Below are positions 1-8,705 of a stretch of 64,000 nt of DNA, in pieces; position 1 is the first letter of the stretch; each line of letters starts with the position of its first letter. Location: NCBI RefSeq assembly GCF_016765775.1, contig NZ_JAESVN010000002.1, forward strand, positions 248,001-312,000. The letters are read 5' to 3'. The stretch comes from Szabonella alba. Lineage in GTDB: Bacteria; Pseudomonadota; Alphaproteobacteria; Rhodobacterales; Rhodobacteraceae. The notes beneath the pieces were generated by a model. The model worked only from the letters and a program-made list of their open reading frames with translations. It was not told where the DNA came from and did not search any database. The position numbers and the translations under genes were made by a program.

Positions 1-534
1 GTTGCGGAAATGGTGATCGAGAAGGCCAAGCGTCTGGTCGAACACAAGCGAGATGTTGTGATATTGCTGGACTCTATCACAAGACTTGGTAGGGCGTTCA
101 ATACTGTTGTGCCCTCTTCAGGCAAGGTCCTGACCGGCGGTGTCGATGCTAATGCGCTGCAGCGGCCGAAGCGGTTTTTCGGGGCGGCGCGGAATATCGA
201 GGAAGGCGGATCGTTGACCATCATCGCGACGGCGCTGATTGATACCGGCAGCCGGATGGACGAGGTGATCTTCGAAGAGTTCAAGGGCACGGGCAACAGC
301 GAGATCGTGCTGGACCGCAAGGTGGCCGACAAGCGGGTCTTCCCGGCCATGGACATCCTGAAATCGGGAACCCGGAAAGAGGATCTGCTGGTCGAGAAGA
401 CCGATCTGCAGAAGACCTATGTCCTGCGCCGGATTCTGAATCCGATGGGGACAACCGATGCCATCGAATTCCTGATTTCGAAGCTGAAACAGACCAAGTC
501 GAATTCCGATTTCTTCGATTCGATGAACTCCTGA
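1..534 (+). CDS. rho: Transcription termination factor Rho, C-terminal part (5' truncated by window edge)
   Basis: Rho is the hexameric RNA-dependent ATPase helicase that ends transcription of untranslated RNA. The reading frame is open from base 1, and about 177 C-terminal residues are visible. They include the Walker B stretch [15 protein letters not shown], the Q-loop region ([20 protein letters not shown]) and the R-loop/secondary RNA-binding stretch around FKGTGNSE. These are family-diagnostic for Rho and distinguish it from F1-ATPase subunits. The N-terminal RNA-binding domain and Walker A lie upstream of the window. The gene ends 25 bases before mnmE on the same strand, an arrangement that is common in alphaproteobacteria. 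Confidence 0.97.
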   Translation, partial: VAEMVIEKAKRLVEHKRDVVILLDSITRLGRAFNTVVPSSGKVLTGGVDANALQRPKRFFGAARNIEEGGSLTIIATALIDTGSRMDEVIFEEFKGTGNSEIVLDRKVADKRVFPAMDILKSGTRKEDLLVEKTDLQKTYVLRRILNPMGTTDAIEFLISKLKQTKSNSDFFDSMNS

Positions 535-559
535 CCAAGCCTCGAGCGGGGTCCGACCC

Positions 560-1843
560 ATGGATACGATTTTCGCCCCCGCCACCGCGCGGGGGAAAGC
601 CGGCGTTGCGATCATCCGGATCTCGGGTGACCGGGCCTTTGCCGCGACCTTGGCGCTGGCCGGCAGCTTGCCGGAGCCGCGCCGCGCCTCCTTGCGCCTT
701 TTGCGCTGGCAGGACCGCGTTCTGGATGAAGCGCTTGTGCTGCTTTTCGCGAAAGGCGCCAGTTTCACCGGTGAGGATATGGTGGAGCTTCACGTCCATG
801 GCAGTATCGCGGTTGTTTCGGCGGTTCTGTCGGCGCTGTCGGATCAGCCCGGGCTGCGGCTTGCCGAGCCGGGGGAATTTACCCGGCGTGCAATGGACCA
901 TGGGCGGCTGGACCTGTCGCAGGTCGAAGGGCTTGCCGATCTGATTGAGGCTGAAACCGAATCGCAGCGATTGCAGGCGCTTGAAATGCTGTCGGGGGCC
1001 ATAGGGCGCAAGGTAGAGGCCTGGCGTTCGGCGATCCTGCGGATGTTTGCGCTGATCGAGGCAACGATTGATTTCGCGGATGAGGATGTGCCCACGGATG
1101 TCATTCCCGAGGTTCGGGAGATTCTGGGCGGGTTGACCGCGTCTTTGAAGGAGGAACTGCAAAGTTCTGCCGCGGCCGAGCGTGTCCGCAACGGGTTCGA
1201 GGTTGCCATCATTGGTGCGCCGAATGCTGGAAAATCGACACTTATCAATGCTTTGTCTGGTCGCGATGTTGCGATTACCTCGGATCTTGCGGGAACGACG
1301 CGAGATATCATCGAGGTCCGGATGGATATGGACGGGCTTGCCGTCACCTTGCTGGACACTGCGGGCCTGCGTGAGACCGAGGACCGGATTGAGAAGATCG
1401 GGGTTGAGCGGGCGCGGGCGCGGGCCAATGCCGCCGATCTGCGGGTTTTCCTGTTGGGCGGGGAGGGTGTTGTCACCGGGCTTGAACGGCGCGCCGGTGA
1501 TATCGAGCTTCAGGGCAAGGCGGATCTGACCCCCGGATCGGACGGTGTTTCCGGGCTGTCAGGTGAAGGAGTCGAAGCCTTGAAAAGTGCGATTTCCGGG
1601 GTGCTGCTCGACAGGGCGGCAGGTTCTGGCTTGATGAACCGGCAGCGGCATCGCAGCTGCCTGATTTCCGCAATCGGGTCTTTGGACTCGGCGCGAAGTG
1701 CGATAGAAGACGAGTCGGCCGCGCTTGAGCTGATCGCGGAAGATCTGCGTCAGGCCGCCCGTGCGCTTTCATCCTTGCTTGGCTCCGTCGATGTGGAATC
1801 GGTGCTTGGTGAGATATTCGCGCGGTTCTGTATCGGGAAATGA
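560..1843 (+). CDS. mnmE: tRNA modification GTPase MnmE
   Basis: MnmE (TrmE) works with MnmG to install the carboxymethylaminomethyl group on the wobble uridine of certain tRNAs. The 427 residues hold the N-terminal formyl-THF-binding domain (start [15 protein letters not shown]), a helical domain, and an inserted G domain with G1 GAPNAGKST near residue 219, G2 GTTRDI and G3 DTAG. The protein ends in the catalytic C-terminal CIGK motif. The G4 position reads QGKAD where the consensus is NKxD, so the canonical Asn is Gly here. The start is the first ATG of the frame and is consistent with family N-termini. The gene lies directly before its partner mnmG. Confidence 0.96.
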   Translation: MDTIFAPATARGKAGVAIIRISGDRAFAATLALAGSLPEPRRASLRLLRWQDRVLDEALVLLFAKGASFTGEDMVELHVHGSIAVVSAVLSALSDQPGLRLAEPGEFTRRAMDHGRLDLSQVEGLADLIEAETESQRLQALEMLSGAIGRKVEAWRSAILRMFALIEATIDFADEDVPTDVIPEVREILGGLTASLKEELQSSAAAERVRNGFEVAIIGAPNAGKSTLINALSGRDVAITSDLAGTTRDIIEVRMDMDGLAVTLLDTAGLRETEDRIEKIGVERARARANAADLRVFLLGGEGVVTGLERRAGDIELQGKADLTPGSDGVSGLSGEGVEALKSAISGVLLDRAAGSGLMNRQRHRSCLISAIGSLDSARSAIEDESAALELIAEDLRQAARALSSLLGSVDVESVLGEIFARFCIGK

Positions 1844-1845
1844 GG

Positions 1846-1861
1846 TGTTTCACGTGAAACA
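1846..1861. other. parS: parS centromere-like site (perfect 16-bp palindrome)
   Basis: The sequence TGTTTCACGTGAAACA is a perfect palindrome and matches the conserved bacterial parS consensus TGTTNCACGTGAAACA. It lies 2 bases after the mnmE stop and contains the GTG start codon of mnmG (1854). parA and parB lie 2.5-3.3 kb downstream. ParB would load here and spread; the site is expected near the origin in this group. Confidence 0.93.
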
Positions 1862-3716
1862 GTTTGACGTCATCATTATCGGCGGCGGCCATGCCGGGAC
1901 CGAGGCCGCTGCGGTTGCAGCGCGGATGGGCGTCAGGACTGCGCTGGTCACGATGAAACGGGCGACGATCGGCGTGATGTCTTGCAATCCCGCCATCGGC
2001 GGCTTGGGCAAGGGGCATCTGGTGCGCGAGATTGACGCGCTGGATGGCATCATGGGCCAGGCGGCGGATCGGGCGGGCATTCAGTTCCGATTGCTTAACA
2101 AAAGCAAGGGGCCTGCGGTTCAGGGTCCGCGGACGCAGGCGGACCGGAAGCTTTATCGGGATGCGGTGCAGGCGATGCTATCGCGTATCGAGGGTCTCGA
2201 CATTATCGAGGCGGAAGTCGCCGGTCTGATCCAGAACTCGGGTCGGGTGGCGGGGATCCGTCTGCGTGATGGCAGTACCCTGTCCGCATCGGCAGTTGTT
2301 CTGACAGCGGGCACTTTTCTGAACGGCGTGATGCATATCGGCGCCGAGCGCAGCATTGGTGGTCGGGTGGGTGACCCTTCTTCGGTTTTGCTGGCGGAAC
2401 AGCTTGGCGCGCTTGGACTCACGCGGGGACGGCTGAAAACCGGAACACCCGCGCGGCTTGACGGGCGAAGCATCGACTGGTCGCGGCTTGAGCAGCAGGC
2501 CGGTGATGACCGACCGACCATGTTCTCCTTCCTCAATGACAAACCTTTCGTCCGGCAGATTTCTTGCGGAATCACACATACGAATGTGCGCACCCATGAA
2601 ATTGTCCGGGCCAATCTTGGCCAGTCGGCCATGTATGGCGGGCATATCGAAGGTGTCGGCCCACGTTACTGTCCGTCTATTGAGGACAAGATCGTTCGTT
2701 TCGCCGAAAAGGACAGCCATCAGGTCTTTCTTGAGCCCGAAGGCCTTGATGATCCGACCGTCTATCCGAACGGGATTTCCACGTCCTTGCCTGCCTCGGT
2801 GCAAGAACTGTATATCCGCAGCATTGCCGGTCTGGAGTCGGTTACGATCCTGCAGCCCGGATATGCGATTGAATATGACTATTTCGACCCCCGCCACCTG
2901 ACACCGGGGCTGGAGGTCAAGTCTCTGCCGGGGCTGTTCTTTGCCGGTCAGATCAATGGCACAACCGGATATGAGGAAGCGGCAGCTCAGGGCCTGGTGG
3001 CTGGAATTTCGGCAGCCAGACTGAGCCGCGAACTGGATGCTGTGCATTTCAGCCGTACCAACAGCTATATCGGCGTTCTGATCGATGATCTGATTACGCG
3101 GGGTGTGACTGAACCCTATCGTATGTTCACTTCACGCGCCGAATATCGCCTGACGATCCGCGCCGATAACGCCGATCAGCGCCTGACAGAACTTGGTATC
3201 GCCTTGGGTTGCGTTTCGGCAGAACGGGCGGAGCATTTCAGCCGGAAAAATGCGATGCTGACTGGTGCAAGGCAGGTTCTGGACGCGATTTCGCTTTCGG
3301 CCCGGGACCTGACCGCTCTGGGCGTGAACGTCAGCAATGGCGGCGCAAAGCGCAGCGCAGCGCAGGCCATTGCCCTGCCGAACTTCCCGGCGAAACGCTA
3401 TTTTACTTCAATCCCCGAGTTAGCAGGCCTGCCGGACGCAATTTTCGACCAACTGATCGCGGATTCCATCTATGCAGGCTATGCGACGCGGCAGGAACAG
3501 GATGCCGAACGGCTTCGCAAGGAAGAACAGGTGAAGATCCCGGCGGATTTCGACTATCTGGCGCTTTCCGGACTTTCGACCGAACTGGCGCAGAAACTTG
3601 TCCGCGCGCAGCCTGCGACACTTGCCCAGGCGGCAGTTCTGGAGGGGATGACGCCTGCAGCCCTGCTGCTTTTGCTGTCGCGCCTGAAACGTCGCGATCT
3701 GCACAAATCGGCCTGA
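1854..3716 (+). CDS. mnmG: tRNA uridine-5-carboxymethylaminomethyl(34) synthesis enzyme MnmG (GidA)
   Basis: This FAD-dependent enzyme forms the MnmEG complex with MnmE. From the GTG at 1854 the product is 620 residues and begins [19 protein letters not shown], placing the FAD dinucleotide fold (GGGHAGTE) at the N-terminus as in the family. Further family blocks are [35 protein letters not shown] and the GIDA signature around [11 protein letters not shown]. The frame is open further upstream, but an upstream start would run into mnmE and add a non-homologous tail. Unusually, the start codon and first three codons lie inside a parS palindrome, leaving no clear Shine-Dalgarno, so translation may depend on coupling to mnmE. 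Confidence 0.96.
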   Translation: MKQFDVIIIGGGHAGTEAAAVAARMGVRTALVTMKRATIGVMSCNPAIGGLGKGHLVREIDALDGIMGQAADRAGIQFRLLNKSKGPAVQGPRTQADRKLYRDAVQAMLSRIEGLDIIEAEVAGLIQNSGRVAGIRLRDGSTLSASAVVLTAGTFLNGVMHIGAERSIGGRVGDPSSVLLAEQLGALGLTRGRLKTGTPARLDGRSIDWSRLEQQAGDDRPTMFSFLNDKPFVRQISCGITHTNVRTHEIVRANLGQSAMYGGHIEGVGPRYCPSIEDKIVRFAEKDSHQVFLEPEGLDDPTVYPNGISTSLPASVQELYIRSIAGLESVTILQPGYAIEYDYFDPRHLTPGLEVKSLPGLFFAGQINGTTGYEEAAAQGLVAGISAARLSRELDAVHFSRTNSYIGVLIDDLITRGVTEPYRMFTSRAEYRLTIRADNADQRLTELGIALGCVSAERAEHFSRKNAMLTGARQVLDAISLSARDLTALGVNVSNGGAKRSAAQAIALPNFPAKRYFTSIPELAGLPDAIFDQLIADSIYAGYATRQEQDAERLRKEEQVKIPADFDYLALSGLSTELAQKLVRAQPATLAQAAVLEGMTPAALLLLLSRLKRRDLHKSA

Positions 3717-3726
3717 GTGGTTTGCT

Positions 3727-4344
3727 GTGACGCGTCCCGACCCGACAGAAATGATTTCCCGCGATGCCGCACCGATGCTGGATCATTATCTGGCACTGCT
3801 GACAAAATGGAACGTAGCCATCAATCTGGTTTCCCCGGCAACGCTGAAAGAGGCGCGGCACCGGCATTTTCTGGATTCGGCACAGATCTATCATTTGTCC
3901 GCTGCAGAGGGCCGGTCCTGGGTCGATCTGGGCAGTGGCGCCGGTTTTCCGGGGCTTGTTCTGGCAATTCTGCGCAAGGCCGAAGGCGCCTCCGGTGCCG
4001 TCACGCTGATTGAGGCGGATCGGCGCAAGGCGGTATTCCTGACTACGGTCATTCGAGAGTTGTCGCTGGACGCGCAAGTGATCGTCGACCGTATAGAACG
4101 GGCTGCGCCGCAGCAGGCTGACCGAATCTGCGCGCGGGCATTGGCAGCACTTCCCGTGCTCTGCGGCTTCATGGAACGGCATGCGGATCCCTCTGCTGTC
4201 GCCTTGTTTCCCAAGGGCCGCAACTACAGAAACGAGGTTGAGGAGGCGCGGCAGAACTGGGATTTTTCGATGAAGCTGCATGAGAGCGTGACGGATCCTG
4301 AGGGCGTGATCCTCGAAATCCAAGATTTACTCCGGAAGTCATGA
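3727..4344 (+). CDS. rsmG: 16S rRNA (guanine527-N7)-methyltransferase RsmG (GidB)
   Basis: RsmG methylates G527 of 16S rRNA using S-adenosylmethionine; its loss gives low-level streptomycin resistance in many bacteria. The 205-residue product has the SAM-binding motif WVDLGSGAGFPGLVLAI, the acidic ribose-binding strand LIEADRRKAVFL, the family stretch HRHFLDSAQ and the later ARALAALPVL and FPKGRN blocks. The start is GTG at 3727, ten bases after mnmG. The stop is one base before parA, consistent with one mnmE-mnmG-rsmG-parA-parB transcription unit. Confidence 0.95.
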   Translation: MTRPDPTEMISRDAAPMLDHYLALLTKWNVAINLVSPATLKEARHRHFLDSAQIYHLSAAEGRSWVDLGSGAGFPGLVLAILRKAEGASGAVTLIEADRRKAVFLTTVIRELSLDAQVIVDRIERAAPQQADRICARALAALPVLCGFMERHADPSAVALFPKGRNYRNEVEEARQNWDFSMKLHESVTDPEGVILEIQDLLRKS

Positions 4345-4345
4345 T

Positions 4346-5158
4346 ATGCGGGAAAAGATGCGGATAATCGCGATTGCAAACCAGAAGGGTGGCGTTGGCA
4401 AGACAACCACCGCTATCAATCTTGCCGCCGGTCTGGCAGAACTGGGTGCACGGGTTCTGCTTGTCGATCTTGACCCTCAGGGAAATTCCTCCACCGGTTT
4501 GGGTATGGAACCCGAGCGCAGGGTCAGGACCAGCTACGATCTTCTGATGGAAAACGCGGATCTTGCAGAGGTCTGTTTCTCAACGCAACTAGAGCGTCTG
4601 TCGATCTGCCCTGCAAACTCGGATCTTTCCTCTGCCGATCTGGAGCTTTTTACCAGCGAGAAGCGCAGTTTTCTGCTGCGGGATGCCCTGCGCCAGACGG
4701 GGGCCGATGTTCCTGCCTTCGATCTTGTGCTGATCGACTGTCCGCCCTCGCTCAACCTGTTGACGGTCAATGCGCTTGTGGCCTGCGATTCGGTTCTGGT
4801 GCCGCTTCAGGCTGAATTCTTCGCGCTGGAAGGGCTGTCGCAGTTGATGATCTCGATCCGGGAGATCCGTCAGTCCGCCAATCCGGAGCTGCGGATCGAA
4901 GGTGTTCTGATGACCATGGTCGACAATCGCAACAACCTGTCGCAACTGGTGGAGTCCGACGCGCGGGACACGCTGGGCGATCTGGTGTTTCGCACGATCA
5001 TTCCCAGAAATGTCCGCGTCAGTGAGGCGCCTTCCTATTCACAGCCCGTCCTGACCTATGATCCGCAATCCAAGGGTGCCGAAGCCTATCGGCAACTGGC
5101 GCGCGAGGTTGGAACGCGCTATGGATTCGTTCCCCAGACCAGCAAGGAGCCTGCATGA
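4346..5158 (+). CDS. parA: Chromosome-partitioning ATPase ParA (Soj)
   Basis: ParA is a deviant-Walker ATPase that binds DNA non-specifically and pulls ParB-parS complexes apart during chromosome segregation. The deviant Walker A KGGVGKTTT is at residues 14-22, followed by LLVDLDPQGNSSTG and LVLIDCPPSLNLLTVNAL (switch regions). The C-terminal IPRNVRVSEAPS block is typical of chromosomal Soj/ParA. The first ATG at 4346 gives 270 residues. An internal ATG at 4358 is preceded by a GGGAAAAG tract and would give the commoner N-terminus MRIIAIANQKGG, so the true start could be either. The stop overlaps the parB start. Confidence 0.97.
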   Translation: MREKMRIIAIANQKGGVGKTTTAINLAAGLAELGARVLLVDLDPQGNSSTGLGMEPERRVRTSYDLLMENADLAEVCFSTQLERLSICPANSDLSSADLELFTSEKRSFLLRDALRQTGADVPAFDLVLIDCPPSLNLLTVNALVACDSVLVPLQAEFFALEGLSQLMISIREIRQSANPELRIEGVLMTMVDNRNNLSQLVESDARDTLGDLVFRTIIPRNVRVSEAPSYSQPVLTYDPQSKGAEAYRQLAREVGTRYGFVPQTSKEPA

Positions 5159-6081
5159 TGGAAAAGAAAGCCGATCGTCGCGGTCTCGGCCGTGGTTTGT
5201 CGGCGCTGATGGCCGATATCGGGCTTCCGCGTGAGGGTGACATGGCAGCCGGGACGGCGCCGGCCGCTCGCCCGGGCATCCTCCGTCTGCCGGTTGAGGT
5301 TCTGCATCCCAATCTGGATCAGCCGCGCCGCGCCTTCAGCCAGGTCGCGCTGGAAGATCTGGCCGCGTCGATCGCCGTCAAGGGTGTGTTGCAACCGCTC
5401 ATCGTTCGCGCATCCAAGGGTGTTGATGGGCATTATGAAATCGTCGCGGGTGAACGGCGCTGGCGTGCGTCACAGATCGCGCAACTCCATGAAGTGCCTG
5501 TGCTGATTCGCGACTTCAACGACACTGAAGTTCTGGAAGTCGCGATTATCGAGAATATCCAGCGCGAAGACCTTAACGCGATTGAAGAAGCCTTCGGATA
5601 TCGTCAGTTGATGGATCGTTTTGGTCATACGCAAGAGAAACTGGCCGAAGCCTTGTCCAAAAGTCGCAGCCATATCGCAAACCTTTTGCGTCTGCTGAAC
5701 CTGCCGGAGGAGGTTCAGTCCTATGTGCGGGAGGGTAGGCTTACCGCGGGTCACGCACGCGCGCTTATCACTGCGGAAGATCCGGCCAAACTGGCCCGCG
5801 AAGTGCTGGCCAAAGGCTATTCGGTTCGTCAGACCGAAGAACTGGCCCGCGCTGCCACTGGAGCAAAGCCGCGTCGCAATGGCAGTGCCCCCCGCGAGTC
5901 CGAAAAGGATGCCGATACGCGCGCGCTTGAGGCGGATCTTTCCGCGAATATTCGCATGGCGGTCAGCATCAAGCATGAACCGGGCGGAGAAAGCGGCCTT
6001 CTGTCAATCCGTTACAACAGCCTGCAACAGCTTGACGATCTTTGTCGGGCGCTCTCCGGGCTGGAATCCGATTTCGATTAA
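5155..6081 (+). CDS. parB: Chromosome-partitioning protein ParB (Spo0J), CTPase and parS-binding
   Basis: ParB binds parS, hydrolyses CTP and slides as a clamp on neighbouring DNA. The 308-residue protein starts with the family motif RGLGRGLSALM, has the CTP-binding GERRWRA box near residue 99, the NIQREDLNAIEEA box near 130, and a helix-turn-helix around LSKSRSHIANLLRLLNLP. The C-terminus resembles the dimerisation domain. Its ATG overlaps the parA stop (ATGA), indicating translational coupling. Two parS-type sites occur in this window, both within 4 kb of the gene. Confidence 0.97.
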   Translation: MMEKKADRRGLGRGLSALMADIGLPREGDMAAGTAPAARPGILRLPVEVLHPNLDQPRRAFSQVALEDLAASIAVKGVLQPLIVRASKGVDGHYEIVAGERRWRASQIAQLHEVPVLIRDFNDTEVLEVAIIENIQREDLNAIEEAFGYRQLMDRFGHTQEKLAEALSKSRSHIANLLRLLNLPEEVQSYVREGRLTAGHARALITAEDPAKLAREVLAKGYSVRQTEELARAATGAKPRRNGSAPRESEKDADTRALEADLSANIRMAVSIKHEPGGESGLLSIRYNSLQQLDDLCRALSGLESDFD

Positions 6082-6084
6082 GGT

Positions 6085-7269
6085 TCAGGCCCCCAGCAGT
6101 TGCGCAATCACCCGATTCAGCAGGATCCGGCCCTGATCGGTTGCGCGCAATCGGTCGTCTTCCACCAGAAGCAGACCGGATTCTTGCAATTCAGACAGGC
6201 GGTTTGGTGAAAATGTGCCTGCGCCAAGGGCGTTGAGACGCGACATTGACAAGCCCTTCCGCGTTCTAAGACCCATCATAACATATTCGATTGCCTGATC
6301 TTCCCGGCTCAGCGCGGTTCGCTGATCAGATCGCAGATCCTCTACCGCTTTCAGCCAGGTATTTGGCGCGCGTGGGGCCTCGGTTGCCCACCGTGTTCCG
6401 TTCAGGGTCAGCCGGCCATGGGCTCCGGGACCGATGCCTGCATAATCGCCTGCGTTCCAATAGATCAGATTATGCCGGGATTCTTGCCCTTCCCTGGCAT
6501 GGTTCGAAACCTCATAGGCCGGCAGACCGGCCTTTTCACATCGTTCCTGCGTAAGATCGAACATGTCAGCTGAAAGATCTTCTTCCGGTAGTCCCTTCAG
6601 ATGCCCTGCAGCATGGCGTCTGGCAAACACCGTGCCTTCCTCGATTGTCAGCTGATAAAGCGACAGGTGATCGGGTTCCAGGTCCAACGCCTGCTGCAAT
6701 TCATCCTGCCAATCCTGCAGGGACTGATTTTGCCGCGCATAGATCAGGTCGAAGCTGACCCGGCCGAACAGGGACCGCGCAAGCCTGATGGCGGCAAGGG
6801 CCGATGTGACGTCATGCAATCTGCCCAGACGCTGCAAATCCAGGTCATTGAGGGCCTGAACGCCGATGGAAATACGGTCAACGCCCGCATCGCGATAGGC
6901 CGCAAAACGCCCCAACTCCACCGCACCTGGATTGGCCTCCAACGTGATCTCGCAATCATTGGCAAGGGGCCATGTCGCGCGGATTTCATTCAGGATCGCG
7001 GTAACGGTTTCACCGTCCATCAGGGAGGGTGTGCCACCGCCGAAATAGACGGAATTGACCACACGCCCTTCGGTCTCCTGCCCGATACGGCGGATCTCGG
7101 ACAGATAGCGCTCGGCCCAGACCCCTTGATCCACATTCGACGCAACATGGCTGTTGAAGTCGCAATAGGGGCATTTTGCCAGGCAATAGGGCCAGTGCAG
7201 ATAGATTCCGAATCCGCCCTGCCGCCAATCTTCGACGGGGCCGGGATTGGCTGACGCGGAAAGTTTCAC
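6085..7269 (-). CDS. hemW: Radical SAM heme chaperone HemW (HemN-like, coproporphyrinogen III oxidase family)
   Basis: HemW is a radical-SAM protein that binds heme and delivers it to client proteins; it is often misannotated as oxygen-independent coproporphyrinogen oxidase HemN. With the GTG at 7269 the product is 394 residues, and the Cx3Cx2C cluster motif is at Cys29, Cys33 and Cys36 (WPYCLAKCPYC). The usual GGGTPSLM stretch follows. The GTG overlaps the rdgB stop (GTGA), which favours it over a TTG nine bases upstream. The gene is last in the rph-rdgB-hemW unit and converges on parB with only a three-base gap. The start region lies in a parS-like site. Confidence 0.92.
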   Translation of the reverse strand: MKLSASANPGPVEDWRQGGFGIYLHWPYCLAKCPYCDFNSHVASNVDQGVWAERYLSEIRRIGQETEGRVVNSVYFGGGTPSLMDGETVTAILNEIRATWPLANDCEITLEANPGAVELGRFAAYRDAGVDRISIGVQALNDLDLQRLGRLHDVTSALAAIRLARSLFGRVSFDLIYARQNQSLQDWQDELQQALDLEPDHLSLYQLTIEEGTVFARRHAAGHLKGLPEEDLSADMFDLTQERCEKAGLPAYEVSNHAREGQESRHNLIYWNAGDYAGIGPGAHGRLTLNGTRWATEAPRAPNTWLKAVEDLRSDQRTALSREDQAIEYVMMGLRTRKGLSMSRLNALGAGTFSPNRLSELQESGLLLVEDDRLRATDQGRILLNRVIAQLLGA

Positions 7270-7277
7270 GTGAAACA
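7262..7277. other. parS: Second parS-like site (15 of 16 consensus positions)
   Basis: AGTTTCACGTGAAACA differs from the perfect site at 1846 only in the outermost base, leaving an intact 14-bp palindrome. It covers the rdgB stop codon and the hemW start codon. It is about 5.4 kb from the first site, on the other side of parAB. The identity is inferred from the consensus and the parAB context. Confidence 0.85.
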
Positions 7278-7874
7278 ACCAGCCGCAAGCTTGCTGAAGG
7301 CATCAAACCGATGGCTCATCCGGTTCTTCGCCCAGCGATCCATTTCGCCGAATGTGCGATCATGGCCATCCGGAACGAACATCGGGTCGTAACCATGCCC
7401 CAGATCTCCCCGGGGCGGCCAGATCAGGTGACCGGAAACGCCGCCTTCAAACACTTCATCATGCCCATCGGGCCAGGCCATGACCAGGGTGCAACGGAAT
7501 GTCGCCCGGCGCGGATGCGGCGCGGAAACCGCCTCCAGCGCCGTCCATGTCCGCTCCATCGCCCGGTGGAAATTCCGGCCGCCTGGCCCCTCGGCCCAAT
7601 CCGCCGTGCGCACGCCCGGATCGCCGCCCAAAGCATCGACACAAAGCCCGGAATCATCCGCAAGTGCCACAAGGCCCGAGGCTGCTGCCGCTGCATGGGC
7701 CTTGATCCGCGCATTGCCGATGAAACTGTCCTCGGTTTCCTCCGGCTCCGCAAGGCTCAGCTGCCCAGCGGAAATTGCCTTGATGCCGAAATCCTTCAGC
7801 AAATCGGCCATTTCCTCCAGTTTCCCGGCATTATGGGTCGCAATCAGCAGTTTCAGCTCTGCGAATTTCCGCAT
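7266..7874 (-). CDS. rdgB: XTP/dITP pyrophosphatase RdgB (HAM1 family)
   Basis: RdgB hydrolyses the non-canonical nucleotides XTP, dITP and ITP to their monophosphates, which keeps deaminated purines out of nucleic acids. The 202-residue length is normal. Family motifs are visible: ATHNAGKLEEM near the N-terminus (substrate binding), ALADDSGLCVDALGGDPGV (metal site), GYDPMFVP and a C-terminal MSHRFDAFSKL block that binds the base. The ATG is four bases after the rph stop, and its own stop overlaps the hemW start, so the three genes form one tightly packed unit. Confidence 0.95.
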   Translation of the reverse strand: MRKFAELKLLIATHNAGKLEEMADLLKDFGIKAISAGQLSLAEPEETEDSFIGNARIKAHAAAAASGLVALADDSGLCVDALGGDPGVRTADWAEGPGGRNFHRAMERTWTALEAVSAPHPRRATFRCTLVMAWPDGHDEVFEGGVSGHLIWPPRGDLGHGYDPMFVPDGHDRTFGEMDRWAKNRMSHRFDAFSKLAAGCFT

Positions 7875-7878
7875 CGCT

Positions 7879-8592
7879 TTACTCCACAGCCTTGTTCTGC
7901 GCCGCAGCCAGTGCCTGACATCCTGCCTCGGCCAGTCCCAGCAGATCCTCCATCTCAGCGCGAGAGAAGGTCGACCCTTCCGAGGACATCTGAACCTCGA
8001 TCATCCGTCCGCGTCCGGTCATCACGAAATTGCCATCCACCCCGGCCACGGAATCCTCGGCATAATCCAGATCCAGAACCGGCTGCCCGGCATAAAGCCC
8101 GCAGGACACCGCGACGACATTGTCCATTACCGGGTCAGTGGTCAGAACACCGGCCTTCAGCAGTTTGTTCACCGCCAGCCGCAGCGCGACCCAGCCCCCG
8201 GTGATCGATGCGCAGCGCGTTCCGCCATCGGCCTGCAGCACGTCGCAATCCACAACGATCTGTCGTTCTCCAAGGGCCTGACGGTCAACCCCGGCGCGCA
8301 GCGACCGTCCGATCAGCCGCTGAATCTCCTGTGTGCGCCCGCTTTGTTTGCCCTGCGCCGCTTCGCGCCGGTTGCGGCTATGGGTGGCGCGGGGCAGCAT
8401 GCCATATTCCGCCGTGACCCAGCCCTGACCAGTGTTCTTCAGAAAAGGCGGTGGCTTGTCCTCGACCGAGGCCGAGCACAGCACATGCGTGCCCCCGATC
8501 CGGATCAGACAGGACCCTTCCGCATGGCGCATCGGCCCCGGTTCGATCTCTATGGCGCGGAGTTCGTCAAGGCTTCGTCCCGAGGGTCGCAT
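7879..8592 (-). CDS. rph: Ribonuclease PH
   Basis: RNase PH is a phosphorolytic 3'-5' exoribonuclease that trims tRNA 3' ends. The chosen ATG (8592) gives 237 residues starting [12 protein letters not shown], the standard N-terminus, and has AAAGGA eight bases upstream. A start nine codons earlier exists but lacks homology. Family blocks include [49 protein letters not shown] and LDLDYAEDS. It is the first gene of the rph-rdgB-hemW unit and is divergent from hrcA, a common arrangement in alphaproteobacteria. Confidence 0.95.
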   Translation of the reverse strand: MRPSGRSLDELRAIEIEPGPMRHAEGSCLIRIGGTHVLCSASVEDKPPPFLKNTGQGWVTAEYGMLPRATHSRNRREAAQGKQSGRTQEIQRLIGRSLRAGVDRQALGERQIVVDCDVLQADGGTRCASITGGWVALRLAVNKLLKAGVLTTDPVMDNVVAVSCGLYAGQPVLDLDYAEDSVAGVDGNFVMTGRGRMIEVQMSSEGSTFSRAEMEDLLGLAEAGCQALAAAQNKAVE

Positions 8593-8652
8593 ATCGCATC
8601 CTTTCTGTTTCCACGCCAACTATCCGGCCAGAGCGCGAGGATGCAACCCTCA

Positions 8653-8682
8653 TTGACGAAGGCGGCTTCCGGTCCCTAGTAT
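8653..8682 (+). promoter_or_regulatory. Candidate promoter for hrcA-grpE
   Basis: TTGACG (8653-8658) and TAGTAT (8677-8682) are separated by 18 bases and lie 24 bases before the hrcA ATG. This is a good housekeeping-type sigma match in the only non-coding stretch between divergent rph and hrcA. No CIRCE inverted repeat (TTAGCACTC-N9-GAGTGCTAA) was seen here. Confidence 0.5.
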
Positions 8683-8705
8683 CGCCTTTGCTTTGCGAGA
8701 CCGCC

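Noticed and set aside
1-6081. Replication origin (oriC) close to parAB
   Set aside because: No cluster of DnaA boxes (TTATCCACA-like) was seen by eye; the gene set only suggests that the origin is near.
8593-8705. CIRCE element expected near hrcA
   Set aside because: No TTAGCACTC-N9-GAGTGCTAA inverted repeat was found in the gap; HrcA targets may lie elsewhere.
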